Counted from the first letter of the stretch, positions 12,640 to 24,833 are shown. The stretch: DNA of 64,000 nucleotides from Cristatella mucedo (GCA_009760855.2 WPIO01000001.1:3618001-3682000); one strand, 5' to 3'. Made by a program: numbers and translations. Notes: generated by a model not told the origin, from the letters alone.

Positions 12640-13000
12640 CACACACACATGACCGCAATTAAGTATCTCAGATTCGGATGCCGAGCAAGATAATGGAGGG
12701 ATTCACCTAAAAGTGAATGATGTGGTATTGAAGTCGATGCACTGCCTGATGATCGGCCATTGCACGTAAGAGCGGAGAGTTGTAATGTAGTAATTTTCAT
12801 AAGTGCAGGACAGACAAGCATAGCTGCCGAGATTCGCAAAGCGTCTTATTGCACTGACATGTAGAATTACCAGGCAACGTTTGCAGAAGTCCAGATGGGA
12901 TTTCTTGTTTGCAAGAGCTAATTTGGCTGTTGTATCCTTGTCTCACCATACCCAAATTTGTGCAAAGTAACATAGCTGGATAAGCAAATAGAGAAAATTA
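12640..13000 (-). mobile_element. Diverged LINE RT fragment
   Basis: The text GACAGACAAGCATAGCTGCC ... GCAGAAGTCCAGATGGGAT ... GTATCCTTGTCTCACC parallels LINE1 at 23155-23310 (GACAGACAAGCCTAGCAGC ... GCAGAAGTCGAGACGGGAT ... GTATCCTTATCTAAAC). It is a decayed related LINE. Confidence 0.55.
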
Positions 13001-13194
13001 CTTTGCTGAAATCTCATTTCTCTCGAACGGATTGCACGCTCGATGTCTTGTATAAATAGGTAAACGCTCGATGATCGCGAGAAAGTGATGCGGTATATAC
13101 AAGACTAAAGCAATTGGCATTATGTAATCCTCAGATGCTTGTCAGGCCCTGTGACTTTGGGGCTACGAGCTTAAAACAAGTAGTAGAACTCTTG

Positions 13195-13610
13195 TATTGT
13201 AATGCATATCCGTCTGTAACTCTGCAAAGCCGAAAAGATTACTTGGGTGTTATGCAGGAGAGTTTTCTTTAGCGCACTCTCAGCCTAAGCAGCTTTCGGT
13301 GCGCCTTCGGTAGACAACAGACTTTGTCTCACGCACCTCGGAGAAAGTGAGAACCATGAGTCAGGAAAGCAGTTGAGGTAGTGAGTAGCATGGAGGTAGC
13401 AGCTCAGGACGGCTGTAAAGAATGTGCCATAGTCGGCAGCAGGAGAGTATATGTCGTTGCATAAGAATTATGGAGGAGAGTCCCACAATCTAGGACCTGC
13501 AGAGCCAATGAATGCAAAATGTCACGACTGTCCCTGGTATGGGGAGGAGGTAACGTTTCTCGGTATGACTTCCTGAGCTTTTCTGCTAAGTCGTGACTCA
13601 CCATGACTCA
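13195..13610 (-). mobile_element. LINE2 3' end
   Basis: This reverse-strand copy has the LALQVLDCGT remnant of the RT C-terminus (about 13500) and the conserved 3' UTR down to TTGTAATGCATATCCGTC at 13195. Confidence 0.7.
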
Positions 13611-14520
13611 TCGATGTTGTATATCCCTTCCATCATTACCTTGAACAGCAAGAAGGCATCCTAATCAGTCATATTGGGTGAAGTCTTATGATCAAGTCGT
13701 AGATGACTAGTAGGTGTGAGGGAATGGCAGTGACAAGCGTTATGCTCTGCTTGAAAGAGCAGTGACAAGTGTTTTAGCAAGCAAAGCATAATACCATGAA
13801 ATACACACTTTGTAGGGCATGCAACCAGCAACAAAAAATGAGTATCGCGCAAGTACATTTTAATGTTCTTAGTCATTAGAGGGCATTGCTGCCTTCGGGA
13901 GTACCTGTACTTGGAATAAGACATGGAGCCATGAAATGGTTAAGAAAAGCTAGATTTTGACCTACATCTCTCGATATGTGGCTGTTGGAAGTATGGGACT
14001 GAGGCAGTAAAGAAAAACAGTGCTCGTCTTTAATAAAGAAGCGATTGGGTGGTTGCGTTGCTTGTTTTGGCTTTTACTTTTCATGCGAAACCATCGGGGA
14101 AAGAAATGGCCACTATCGGCAGGCCCAATCGACCAGCCTAGGGTGCACCAGATTTTGATTGCCGACTTGTTCTTCCCTAGAAAGGGAGCAGCTCTTTTGA
14201 GCAACTGGAGTGCATTGCCAGTTGGCTAAGGATTGGAGAAGAAGAGCACGAATTTTTTTTGTTGAGAGCAGAGTCTTGACAACTAGTTGTGAAAGTTATC
14301 GCAGCACCCAGTTCCTATTCCTTGTCAAGCCCTGCTAAATGTTCACCGTTACAAAGCACTTTCGTGTTATGCTCTGGCTACCCGCTGCTGTGCATCCATG
14401 GTGCTCCGGACTGCTAGCTCTCACTGTGATGCAGCTTGTCGCCTCCTCTACTGTTCTCGGTGCTTCTGCAAATCCTCCACTTTTTGCGATGTCTGTTGGA
14501 TTTCAATCTTGCCATTGCAG

Positions 14521-14703
14521 CGCAGCCTACACCCACAGCTGGTGCCCACTTTGATGGTGAAGCTGTCCTAACGACAAGTATGCAAACAGACGATTCGAAA
14601 CCAACAATAGCAGTGACCTCAAGCCCTAGCCAGACTGAGGATGGCGACGAAATTCCGTCGCGAGATACTGATGGTGTCAGCAGCTCTTATGAAAGCACTG
14701 AAG
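14521..14703 (+). CDS. Gene A exon 4: Ser/Thr-rich extracellular stalk
   Basis: The exon is 183 nt, phase 1 to 1, acceptor TTGCCATTGCAG| and donor AAG|GTGAAC. It encodes about 61 residues rich in Thr, Ser, Asp, Glu and Pro (for example TPTAGAHFDGEAVLTTSMQT and AVTSSPSQTEDGDE). This looks like an extended, probably O-glycosylated spacer between the lectin domain and the membrane. No cysteines and no known domain are seen. Gene B has an equivalent exon of 192 nt in the same phase and position (52079-52270), with little sequence identity, as expected for a stalk. Confidence 0.65.
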
Positions 14704-16139
14704 GTGAACCCCGGCTTTTGCCTGACAGCTGCTGCTTTATTGGGTTCAAAAACATGTGTAATTCATATGATAAGACCCCCTCAAGAACTTAATCCCTATT
14801 CGGACGCTTTAGCGTATGCCAACATAGTGCTGGTTCTCCTTGTGCCAGCCGTGCGACTTCTGCTTTCAGATGCCTCCGTCGATACTGCTGCTGCTGCTGT
14901 TCGCGGAGAATCCGAGAAAGAAGGATCTTCGCGTAAGTGGAAGATTATTCGCTTATTATCTAAAACTCTGCTGCTTTTTTGGCTACTGGAGAGCTTAATT
15001 ATTGTACAGGTTTTATGCTCGATCCCTGTGCATCTAGGAAGGAAGCACATTCAAATTCAGCGCTTCTTTTAATTCGTACATCTGACAGGTGTGTGAGTTA
15101 TGGAGTGCTGCTGCTAACTATCCTGTAGCAACCAATGCATGGTATACATCGTGTCCACGAGATGTGTATAACACACATAAGTACACTCATGCGTGCATAT
15201 CCATACATGCACGCACTCACACAAACGATGAAGGTCTGCCTGATCAGGCTTGTGATTGATGGATGGTTTCTTACAGGAACTGGGATGGAAAAAATATAAA
15301 GCTAACATGAAATGGTTTGAAGATGTTCAATAAACTTCGTGCACTGTGGTGACATTATAAGGGCTGCTTGCTGCTCATGGAATGAGCTCAATTAGATCAG
15401 ACATGCAAAAGGGTTGTCTCTTTGCATTATGGTGTAGCAGACTGTAGCACCAGCTTCTACACGGTTCGTATGCAGGTGTTACAGAAAAGCACAATTAGGA
15501 ACTTGTGGCGGCCAGTGAGAAAGCTTTGGGAGGAAAATGGTATGTAAGATTGGCTAAGAAAGAAAGAAAGAAAGAATGAACAGCAAGAACGTGGGGAAGC
15601 CGGAAGAGGTGGATGGTAAGAGGACAGGCTAGCAAGGGGTGCAAACGTCTGCCTGTCTTGAATCTACTCCCTCCAACTGATGTTGTTGTGCATGCCTGGT
15701 GACTATAATAATAATAATAATAATGCACTTGATAAAGCGCCCTCAGAGAACTCAATCTCTTTCTAGGTGCTTTACATCTGCTGCAAAGGACTAGGTTGTC
15801 GATTACTCGGAATGCTGTTGCTAGCAGTTGACATAACAATTTGCTTGTGGCAAGTGGTTCAGCTTGCTCTTGTATGTGTCTTCTTACTGTATTCGGTTGC
15901 ATGAATGGGGACAGGAGGGGTGAAATAGCTGCTGGCAACAGCTGCTGCAGTGACCCCGGAAGTGCAGTAATCTGTCAGCAAATCGCTTACTGGCTTTTGC
16001 AATATGCCTGCATTGGCATGGCGCCTTCATACCCATTTAGCAGGCAATATCGTCATACGCAAATCAGCTGCTGAGCTCAGTTGTCAGGCTGCCACTTTCG
16101 GAGTGCTGCTACTTAATGTCGTACTCCTCTTCCTTGCAG

Positions 16140-16242
16140 CCCGGCTGGAGTACTTGGCAGTCGGTGGCGTGCTGCTGCTCATCGTTGTCGTCGTTGCATT
16201 TGTCGTCTCACGCTTCCTGTTTCGAAGGCGCCGAGAAAGGAG
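16140..16242 (+). CDS. Gene A exon 5: transmembrane helix
   Basis: The exon is 103 nt, phase 1 to phase 2, with acceptor CTTCCTTGCAG| and donor AG|GTGGGT. It encodes a helix of about 22 strongly hydrophobic residues (VGGVLLLIVVVVAFVVSRF) followed by a basic stop-transfer run, RRRRERR. This predicts a type I membrane protein, with the lectin domain outside and the exon 6 tail in the cytoplasm. The phase change 1 to 2 is shared with gene B exon 5. Confidence 0.8.
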
Positions 16243-16578
16243 GTGGGTGTCGGCGGCTTGCCAGCATAGCTGTTGCTGCCATTGCCACTGCTGCCACTGT
16301 TCTCATGCATTCTCATGCATTCTCATCGGCACCGTACTCGTCGGTCAGGTTTTCCGGTGGCACGATGAATTGGTCTGCTTTCGCCAGCATTCCTGTGCGC
16401 AAGTGGCAGCAGTGCTCTTGCTTGGTGACGACTACCGACCAGTCTCAGATGGCGGCGCTGCGCCGTTCGGCCCGATCTTGCCAGCGGGGAGGCGTGAGCC
16501 GCTGATTCTGCCGCGTGCTCCTCCCGTTGTCGCTAGCTATCGGACTGGACCTGCATGTAGGTTTCGTATTCTCCGCAG

Positions 16579-16885
16579 GCTCGCTTGGCAGAGAGATGCA
16601 TCGTCGGCAGCTGGTCTGGTGAGCAGTGCCACTGGCAAAGTCAAGGAGAAGGAATCGTCGCTTGAGTCAGCCGACGACGTCAAGTCTTGCCTGTTGAATG
16701 TCACCGACTTGTCTGACAGCCGCTTCACGGCCGAACGACGGCAGCCGCCTGTTTGCAGCGCTCGCGCACCTGCCAACATCTACGAAGACGTCGGCTTCGC
16801 CTGTCGACGTGCAGGTGGCCCGGGTGGCCTTGAGTGCTCGACTGATGACATTGTTTATGCGGAGCTCGTCGAGCCACTGCCCTAG
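16579..16885 (+). CDS. Gene A exon 6: cytoplasmic tail with ITIM-like motif
   Basis: This is the last coding exon: acceptor TTCTCCGCAG|, phase 2, stop TAG at 16883-16885, about 102 residues. The tail is Ser/Glu-rich (KEKESSLESADD) and has two tyrosine motifs near the end: NIYEDVGF and DIVYAELVEP. IVYAEL fits the inhibitory ITIM consensus (I/V/L/S)xYxx(L/V/I), which recruits SH2 phosphatases in animal immune receptors. Only one ITIM is present, and pairs are usual in strong inhibitory receptors. The reading frame also stays open upstream through the intron, so retention of that intron would not stop translation. Function as an inhibitory receptor is an inference from the motif. Confidence 0.75.
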
Positions 16886-17416
16886 GGCTGGCTGGCTGGC
16901 TCCGTGTGCTGCCTGCCACGAGCCGGATGCAGTAAAGCCAGCCCTCCTTATCGGAGAATGCACCACCGTGCGACCGGCTTCTGCCATCGCAAAAGCAAAG
17001 CAGAGCTGCTAAGCAGCGTGGAGAGGAGGTGGAAAGTGATCCGTCTCCTTTCCCCAGTTGTCAGAACAAGCTCTTTCCCACCACTTTGCTTTACAACATG
17101 GATATGCAAATGACAGCATGACACATTCTGCCTGGGTTGCACTAGTTTTGACAGACTTATCGGCTCTGTCACTGTTCCCCAGAGCTAGGCTGCTTCATGT
17201 AAAGCACCGGGATTGATTTTATTTTGTGCATATTTTCGTTTAGCACCTGCTTATTTGCCATGCTATTTGCAATATAAGCAGACGCAACTTTATACGTTTG
17301 CAACAAATTCATATGCTTGATGGCCCTTATTAAACATGACACTGTCTTTGGCCTGACTTCGTAAAGAGAGTTTCATTGTGCGGTCGCACTGTTAACAGTC
17401 GGCGATTTTTAGATGG

Positions 17417-17422
17417 AATAAA
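17417..17422 (+). promoter_or_regulatory. Candidate polyadenylation signal of gene A
   Basis: AATAAA occurs about 530 nt after the gene A stop, in the stretch GGAATAAAATAAAACT. No other canonical hexamer lies closer to the stop, so it is the best candidate 3' end signal. Cleavage site and use are unproven. Confidence 0.4.
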
Positions 17423-18894
17423 ATAAAACTCCTTGATGTCACTACATGCAGATCGCACTGTGCACGCCCGGCTGCCACTGAAGGGCTGGTGCTTTGCAAA
17501 TAAATAGCATAGTCGTAGCAAATCGACATTTGCAGGTCGAGTTGCACGCGATTAAAAGTGATGTGTCCTCACGTTTCACGACTGCTGTCAACCGAGTCGA
17601 TAGCTCCATTGAGAACCAGAGAGATATCACGTTACTCACACCACTTTTTACCTTAGGTAATGTTTCAAGAAATTATGCAGGTGAATGAATCAACAGTAAT
17701 CTGCAGCCTCGATGATCAAAACAATCTCTGCTTATCGATAGTATATCTCATATACCGTGATCGTAGCTGATTGAGCTAAACAAGTTTGAACTTGCTACTC
17801 CTTATTGCTGTGGCAGGCAGTCAGCTGGAACATTGCGTCAGCTTCTAAAAACGCCAGTGTTGGTGGTCACTCGGAAGTATGCTTGCTTGTGAGTGGTTAA
17901 TAATATGGTGTATAGAGAATTTTTTGGGGTGATTGAACTGCAAGTCAACTTTTTCTTTATAAAGCTTATAAAGCTTGGACTTAAATTTGGTTGAAATTGA
18001 TTGCTACAAGTGGTGAACAGTCGGGCCTAATTTTTAGGCAGTATTTTCAAGCCAATAGTTTGCATACCTTGCTTACCTTATGCCTGGAGTAAGCCAAAGA
18101 ATAGCTGAGTGGGGGCCTAACCCTGTCGTTTAGTCAGAGGTGCAAATCCATCTAGGTCAATGACAAGCTAAGTGCTGTAACGCTGCATCAAGTAGGGAAG
18201 GTCGGTAGGAAGTTCAAGTGAAAGGGTTGAGTTTGCAATGTTTCTCGGGATAGCATGGCAGTATATGAGGACCAGCAAAAGCTAAGAGTGAAAAACCAGT
18301 GTTAAGAACGTGCACAACATGCAAGATATCTTTTTAGTACATATTTCTGCATAACAACACCAAAGCAATTCTGCATGCGACTGTTTCTACCAGATAAAGC
18401 TCTCGTGGTTAAAGCTTATGCATGGCTGCAGCTATTATACTCATAATATAGGGTATTCTTAGTAGCCAAGCCGGGCAAGAACAATTAATATTCCGGATTC
18501 GTTTAGCCGTGAGCCAAGGCAAAACCACCTCCTAATGACGCAAACGCAAAACTATATTGCTTATTGTTATACACGTTATGCTGCAGCTCCAGAGCTTGAG
18601 ACCTTACCCACAAGCACAGTGGCCGTAACAGGTGCTAGCACTTTCCGACCCATGACAAATACCATTATTCGCTGGCGCCTCGAAGCACGGCTAATTCTCC
18701 AAAAATGCTGAGCCATTTCACTAGCTTAGATCGTTAAGGTTTGCCTTTGAGAGTAAAAGATGTTAAGTTACTGCAGAAGAAGCAATGCACACGAATCATG
18801 TGCATATCGCTTACACAAATAACCAACCAAGTAGCATGAAAGAAATATCTACTTACTTACTTACTTACTGATTCAATGTTATCAAAATCCAGCA

Positions 18895-19045
18895 AGGCTA
18901 TTGGGTTGGCTGACCCAAGAGTCGGATTTATATTACGACTAAAGAGCCTTAGTGGCTAGCGCTCTTGGATGCAGTGGGCAATGTCAGTATTGCCTATTGC
19001 AGGACTCAAACCCATGACCTGGGTCCTGAGTTTCTATAGCTTAAG
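18895..19045 (-). mobile_element. SINE C-like tRNA-derived repeat
   Basis: The reverse complement contains GGTCATGGGTTTGAGTCCTGC (B-box type) followed by a body ending GACTCTTGGGTCAGCCAACC. A related short piece with ATCCATGACCTGGGTCATAA lies at 63825-63895. The assignment is tentative. Confidence 0.45.
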
Positions 19046-19049
19046 TCGA

Positions 19050-19275
19050 AGCAGCTGGTGCCGCTATCCTGGCAGACTGGTTACGTAATGCGGCTGGCGT
19101 CTGTCAAGCCACTGCATGCGATAGCCCAGGAGGTAAGGTGCTCGTTCTTCACATCCGAGGTAAAGGGTTTGAAGCCTGAAGTTGGCGATCCTTCATTGCC
19201 AGCGGTAAGCGGTGGTGATAGCCGTTTAGGCTCTCCTACCGCTGTATAAATGAGGCTGATTAAATCGGCGAATAT
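19050..19275 (+). mobile_element. SINE A, diverged copy
   Basis: The body GCGGTGGTGATAGCCG and tail GAGGCTGATTAAATCGGCG match SINE A; the tRNA-like head is eroded. Confidence 0.55.
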
Positions 19276-21039
19276 TTTTTTTGCACGTTTATTGAGACGG
19301 CAACAAATATTTTACGATGCAACGAAATACAGTCGCAATTAGGAGGATATCTCTCATAGGAAATCACTTAACGCAAAGAAATTTTATTCTATCCCCGCCT
19401 ATAATTAACTACAACCGGCGGTGCTTTTTATAACAATTCGAGGAAAATTTCTGCAATTCTCCAGTCTTACGTATGCTGTACAGTGGAGCAAGTAAAGTCT
19501 AGTAGCACAGCCTAAAACCATGGAAGAGTCTGCAAGATTAAAAATTGAAACAAGAGGGTAAATGGACAGAAGTGAGCCAGGTGGTCATTACAATTATACT
19601 TACCTCACTTTATAGAATGCGTATGTTATCGCGTTCATCTATTTGATTATTAGAAACTTTTTTCCGTTTCTTTCCCCATAGCTACCACCACTCTAGCTTA
19701 AAGGCAACAACCTACTTCTCTTCAGCAAATTCACTCAGAAAAGCTTTTAAGCCGCTCTAAAAGCTTTTCAGTTAAGTTTTTTATTTACATGTTCTCTTCA
19801 TGTATTGGTTTAAATTTTAGAAGACTTTGGAAAAGCTTTAAACTCCATACTGAAGGCGTGGCTACCGGAAGCCTGTACTGATCACATTGTGTTCCCCTTT
19901 TAGGAGAGGACGGGCAGTGAGCTGAAGGCGCGAGACCCCCTCCCTCTGCCGCTTGGCATTCTATGTAACCTGTTTAAAAATACTTCCATATTTAGCAACT
20001 CTAAAAAGTAGGATGAATTTAAAGGAATGATAATCCACCTGGAGCCGTCAGTAAGGCTTTCTAAGAGCCCGTCTGGAAAAAGTGGCTACGCTTTTTTCGA
20101 AGCAACTGGAACCTGCCATGGCAACAGAAAAGACCCCAGAGTGGCCGGTCTCGCTCTGGTTTGTATTGCAACTTGTCAGACGGTTCGCAGCAGCGACGTT
20201 GAAATGGAGCCGGGTGTTTCATTCAAACGCGAGGAGCTAATTCCTACTGAGGGAAAGTATTGACGGCTCCTCTCTCGTTTTCGACCATTGGTTGCATACC
20301 CACGTGGGTTGGAGCTGCAACTCATTGGCTGAGCTTAGAGGTGCCTTTTTCGCCAGCGTCAGTCGCGCCGATGAGAGGGCCTGGCACCGCTACTTGACGC
20401 GTCGTCTATGTGAATTCGTGGCCTGCACGAGTTCTTTAGAAAGATAGTTATAGATGGATTGATAAAGAAGTTAGAAAGATTGGGCTTCCATGTCGTTCTC
20501 AGTTCCGGAGGGATGAATGGCTCCCTCCAGTCTCAGTTGTTGGACCTGTCGTACCCGGCCACCACATTCCGCCGACTGCGGCCAGGGGGCACCGCGAACG
20601 TATTGCAGTATGGATGTGATAAGCGGCACTCTACCGTTGCAGAGACATATATGACCATCGCCATCGTTCAGTACGGTGGCGCACCGAAGACAGTTTAAAA
20701 CGATGACCAGCGGTCGAGAATTGCTTTTCGGAAGGATTTCCGGCTGGCTATTGAGGTCAGAAGGTCAAATAGTGTGAGCGGGCGTTGCGGCTGTGCCGTC
20801 GTTGTTTTCAGCTTAACCTCCCTCCCAGCGTCCTTCTCAGCTTGATCCTTTTGTTGTCTGGAGTGGTTGCAACTGGTTCCGCGTTTTTGTTTTATGCCCA
20901 CACTGGAGCCTATCGCACTGTTCAGCGGCGGCTCAGTGCAACTTAGCTTCGACGTTTTCACCCAATCATAGGAGAGGCTGGGGTGTGCGTTGTCGATGCC
21001 CTTGGCTGTCAGCTTACTTTTCTGGGTGCAGTTACCTTC

Positions 21040-21094
21040 ATGCAGACAAGCCTGACCCAGTTTCTGCCGTTAATATTCTTGGCTGCCAACTTGG
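21040..21094 (+). CDS. Gene B exon 1: signal peptide
   Basis: The exon starts at ATG and encodes MQTSLTQFLPLIFLAANL plus one base. This is a polar N-terminus followed by a hydrophobic core, typical of a signal peptide. The donor G|GTAAGC is in phase 1, matching the phase-1 acceptor of the lectin exon at 49616. It lies about 4.2 kb after the gene A stop, which is the spacing expected of a tandem neighbour. Assignment to gene B rests on the lack of any other suitable leader exon on this strand between 17 kb and 49.6 kb. It could instead belong to a separate short gene. Confidence 0.55.
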
Positions 21095-21274
21095 GTAAGC
21101 TGACCTATATTTGTGGCATGTGCCTGCGATTACGACTGATTACAACTGTGTAACCGATAACGACTGTCTCAGATAATGCTACCACACCTGAATGACTAGC
21201 AGTGCCGCTATAAACACCCATCTCCTGTAGCCAGAAAGTACTGCTCTGGAACTGAAGCATTTCTCAATACAGAA

Positions 21275-21440
21275 GTGATGGAGCCGTGATGGCACACTAG
21301 AGGCGGTTGCTTTCACGACCTAGGCCCGAGGTCGCTGGTTCGATTCCTGCGGTGTGGGATTCTTTATCCCCACTGCAAGCGGTGGTGATAGCCGTAAAGG
21401 CTCTTCTGTCTCTAAACAAAAAGAGGCTGTTAAATCAGCT
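21275..21440 (+). mobile_element. SINE A, followed by ATTT array
   Basis: Full copy with B box GGTTCGATTCCTGC, body CTGCAAGCGGTGGTGATAG and tail AGAGGCTGTTAAATCAGC. It runs directly into the TTTA-rich array at 21445-21645. It lies 180 bp after gene B exon 1, inside intron 1. Confidence 0.75.
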
Positions 21441-21444
21441 ACGA

Positions 21445-21645
21445 TTTTATTGATTGATTTATTTTTATTTATTTTTTTTTAAATCTATTTATTTATTCAT
21501 TTATTTATTTTTATTGTATTTGTTTATTTATTTACTTTTATTTTATTTATTTTTTTATTTTTATTTTATTTATTTATTTTTACTTTATCTGTTTATTTAT
21601 TTATTTTTAGTTTATTTATTTATTTATTTGTTTTATTTATGGATG
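21445..21645. repeat. TTTA/ATTT array
   Basis: About 200 bp of TTTATTTA units starting at the tail of the SINE A copy, so it probably grew from the SINE tail. Confidence 0.9.
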
Positions 21646-22264
21646 CTCTGCTCCTAACTTCCAGAGCTATAGGTAGCCTGTAGTTCCATGTGTGATCGAT
21701 CGATCGCACGGCAGCCTACTATTTTCTTCCATCGTGACCTCGGTTGACTTGTACAGATGAGCCTGCCGTGTGAGGTGAGACCTGATAACCAAGCCAGGTA
21801 GGCCTCGTGGCAGATCGATCTGAGTAAGGTGACGTGCATAGCAGTTGTACTAATCCAGTGGACTAAGTGTAAGAGGCAGCTGGAAAATTCAAATTGCAAA
21901 TAAGATCATTATGCAAATCTGTCTAATTCACCAAGAATGTTCGAGTGTTTGTCGGCGATAGTCGAGCCTCCAGCATTATGTAGCTGGAGTAGCTAGGCTT
22001 TGTGGTATGCCACTAATTCTCAAATTCAAGCGATGGTGGACCATGCCACACAATAGCGGTTCAACTACTACTTTCTGTCTCTTTGTGCTGCTCTCATGAA
22101 ATTTGAGACCAGACAATAGTGATAAGTTAGTCCCTGGAGCTCACTCCTAACTGACATCATGACATCCCATGACTTGACGACATTTTAAAAGAAGCTAAAA
22201 TGTACCTGTTCCTCACAGGATTTGTTGGGGTCCGTGTGAATTCTCCTTTGCATACTTATAGGGT

Positions 22265-22545
22265 GTGATGGCATAGATGTAATGTAGATGTATCGCTGAT
22301 TGCAACTCCGCAAAGCCACGAAGACTATTTGGGTGTTACCCAGGAGAGTTTTGTCTAGAGCACTCACAGCATAAGCAGCTTTCGGTGCGCATTCGCTAGC
22401 CAACAGACTTCGTCTCACGCAGCAAAGAGAAAGTGGGGAGCATAGCAAAGTCAGCAGAGCAGTTGAGGTAGTGAGTGGCATGGAAGTAGCAGCTCGGGAC
22501 GACTGGAAAAGGATGTGCTATAGTCGGCAGCAGGAGAGTAGTTGT
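22265..22545 (-). mobile_element. LINE2 3' end next to LINE1 tail
   Basis: This reverse-strand copy has ATGTAATGTAGATGTATCGC at its 3' terminus, the conserved UTR, and AGTCGTCCCGAGC at its 5' side. It directly abuts the LINE1 3' tail at 22550, which suggests one inserted into the other. Confidence 0.65.
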
Positions 22546-22554
22546 CGTTATAAT

Positions 22555-24827
22555 AACAATAATAGTAATAATAATACACTTGATAAAGCACCCTCAGAGA
22601 ACCCAACCTCTCTCTAGGCACTTTACATTTTCTGCAAAGTGAAATGCAATTGAATGGTAAGTAAAATCATGCTTGAAAAAACAGACTGAATAATATGGTT
22701 AGGGGTGACATGCACAGGGTCAGCATGCAAATGTGGTTAGTGGCAGCATGCACAGTGTCAACACGCATAAGCACATCAAGGACGAATCACAGGGACCCAC
22801 TAAATTCAGTCCTAAAAAGGTGTGTTTTTAAGTTCCTTTTAAATGTGGTCAGGTCAGGGGATGTTCTGACGCAGGTCGGGAGGGAGTTCCAGGCTTTGGG
22901 AGCATACGAACTAAATACACGGTGTCCAAAGGATTTAAGGTTTGTTCGAGGTATTTGTAGACTGTTGGATTCCGAAAAGCGGGTGGTACTATGCTTGGCC
23001 TGATAGGGTAGTATATCTGAGAGATAGGCTTGAGCCATAGAATGATGGGACCTACAAGTGAGCGACAAAACCTTGAAGTCAATCCGTTGCTTGACTGGTA
23101 GCCAGTGCAGGTCGGCGAGAAGTGGAGTAATGTGGCAACTGCGACGCTCACGACAGACAAGCCTAGCAGCAGAGTTTTGCACCAGCTGCAATCGCCCGAT
23201 CACACATGCTGGTAGGCCAGTAAGCATTGAGTTGCAGAAGTCGAGACGGGATGTCACGAATGCATGGACCAACTTGGACGTGGTATCCTTATCTAAACAA
23301 GCCCGAGTTTTAGCAATGTTACGAAGCTTAAAATAGGCAGATTTGACTGTGGAGCTGATATGGTCGTCAAACGAGAGGTCGCTTTGGAATATGACACCTA
23401 GATTTTGAGCTGATTCAACTGGAGATATGCTGGCAGAGCCAATTTTGAGAGTCAGCCTTTCCAATCTCTTAATCACACTGGGTTTGCCCACTAGTAGGTT
23501 AGTTTTATCATTGTTTAGTTTTAGAAAATTTGCTGCCATCCATGTGCGGATGTCATCAATGCATGCAGCAAGTGAGTTAAGAGAATTTGAGGTGCTCGAA
23601 GGCTGGGAGCGATCAAAGCAAAGGTACAACTGAGTGTCATCCACATGGAAGTGAAAGCCTAGATTGCGCTTGGCAATCACATCAGCAAGAGGGAGAGTAT
23701 AAACCGTGAAAAGAACCGAACCTATCACAAAGCCCTGAGGTACTCCATATTTCAGAGGTACTTCAGATGATCTTCGTCCATTCACGTCAATACTCTGGAG
23801 TCTCCCACTGAGATAGGACCTGAACCACTGCAGAGCAGTGCCAGTGATGCCCAGGCGAGATGAGAGGCGCTCTAGAAGAACTTTGTGATCGATGGTATCA
23901 AAAGCTACCGAAAGATCGAGCAAAACAAGCAGAGACACTCTACCCATGTCTGTATACCTAAGTAGGTGGTTGTATACCTTAAGCAATGCTGACTCTGTGG
24001 AGCGATTAGCTCTAAAGCCAGACTGGAACTTGCTAGCAAGGGTGTGAGGTTTTGATATATGAGTTCAGCTGGTCTGCCACTACCCATTCCAGTGTCTTTG
24101 ATAGGAATGGTAGAAGGGAGACTGGCCTGTAGTTGCTTAAGTTCTCGTGGTCTAGTGTCACTTTCTTGAGAAGTGGCCTGACTACAGCTTTTTTGAAAGG
24201 TGCTGGGACATGACCTGAGGCTGATGACATATTAATGACGCTATGTATGCATGGCAGCAGCAGATAAATGCAACGTAGGAGCAGAACAGTGGGAATGGGG
24301 TCCAGAGGACTTGTTGTCTTCTTTGATTGAGATACAAACTTTAGGACTAGATCACTAGTGACCTGTTTAAATGCAGCCATTGAGGTGCAGCCAGGAACCG
24401 AGGACTAGCATTCTAGTGGGGAGGTTGTCATCGCAGGGATGGATTCCCTGATCTTGTCTATCTTCTCCACAAAGAATCGAGAGAAGCGATCGGCTAGATC
24501 ATCACAAGGATCATCAGCTAAGGAGCTAATCTGGGAACGGTTGAGGAGATGGTTTATTGTCGACATCAGTATTTTTGGAGCGTGCATCTGTGATTCAACA
24601 ATGTTTCTATAGAAGCTAGACTTGGCCTTTCCTAGGATCAACTGGTACAACCTAGAGTAGTCTTCATATGCCTGTCGATGGACAGTCAGTCCGGATTGTT
24701 TGTATGCTTTTTCATGCTTTCGTTTAGTAGACCTGGCTTGTTTAATGTCTGTGGTAAACCATAGGCCGTCTGGGCAGGGGGGGGCCCCACAGTGAGCTTT
24801 GTCTGAGGTACAAACTCGTCGAGCTTG
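22555..24827 (-). mobile_element. LINE1 copy, 3' part: linker, reverse transcriptase and 3' tail
   Basis: On the - strand this encodes the region after the endonuclease (24650-24405), RT fingers (24380-24033) and a 399-codon open frame (23986-22787) with LLDLSVAFDTIDHKVLLERL, GVPQGFVIGSVLFT and the catalytic box FHVDD, where YADD is usual. The C-terminus has LLADLHWLPVKQRIDFK and APKAWNSLPTCVR, typical of CR1/L2-like LINEs. The 3' tail (22640-22555) has CTCTGAGGGTGCTTTATCAA followed by an ATT-rich repeat. The copy is split by the Polinton at 24834. It is inactive: stops and frameshifts occur upstream, and the YADD box is changed. Confidence 0.9.
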
Positions 24828-24833
24828 TCAGCT
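24828..24833. repeat. Left target-site duplication (TCAGCT)
   Basis: TCAGCT directly precedes the left terminal repeat and recurs directly after the right one. Removing the element plus one copy rejoins the LINE1 sequence. Confidence 0.8.

Larger units (their letters stand above)
5261..16885 (+). other. Receptor gene A, whole span (6 coding exons)
   Basis: This is a reconstructed gene for a single-pass membrane receptor with one C-type lectin domain. The exons are 5261-5306, 9038-9328, 11882-12037, 14521-14703, 16140-16242 and 16579-16885. Joined they give 1086 nt, an open frame of 361 codons plus stop. Intron phases run 1,1,1,1,2, which matches gene B exactly. The order is signal peptide, lectin domain in two exons, Ser/Thr stalk, transmembrane helix and tyrosine-motif tail. 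Splice sites were chosen by eye for consensus and phase. Extra exons could have been missed in the long introns. No transcript evidence is available, so the model is an inference resting on domain continuity and on the parallel structure of gene B. Confidence 0.75.
17423..21039. other. Intergenic region between genes A and B
   Basis: Contains two SINE remnants (18895-19275). The last kilobase (20030-21039) is GC-richer and has ACTCATTGGCTGAG (an inverted CCAAT box) about 720 bp before the gene B ATG; it is the likely promoter area. Nothing else is recognised. Confidence 0.45.

Noticed and set aside
20027-20961. Three 78-88-codon frames upstream of gene B
   Set aside because: GC-rich region with chance frames on both strands; no domain, no splice sites in phase.
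21275-21440. Possible tRNA gene
   Set aside because: A and B boxes are present but a cloverleaf acceptor stem is lacking, and the same text recurs with a SINE body; it is a SINE.
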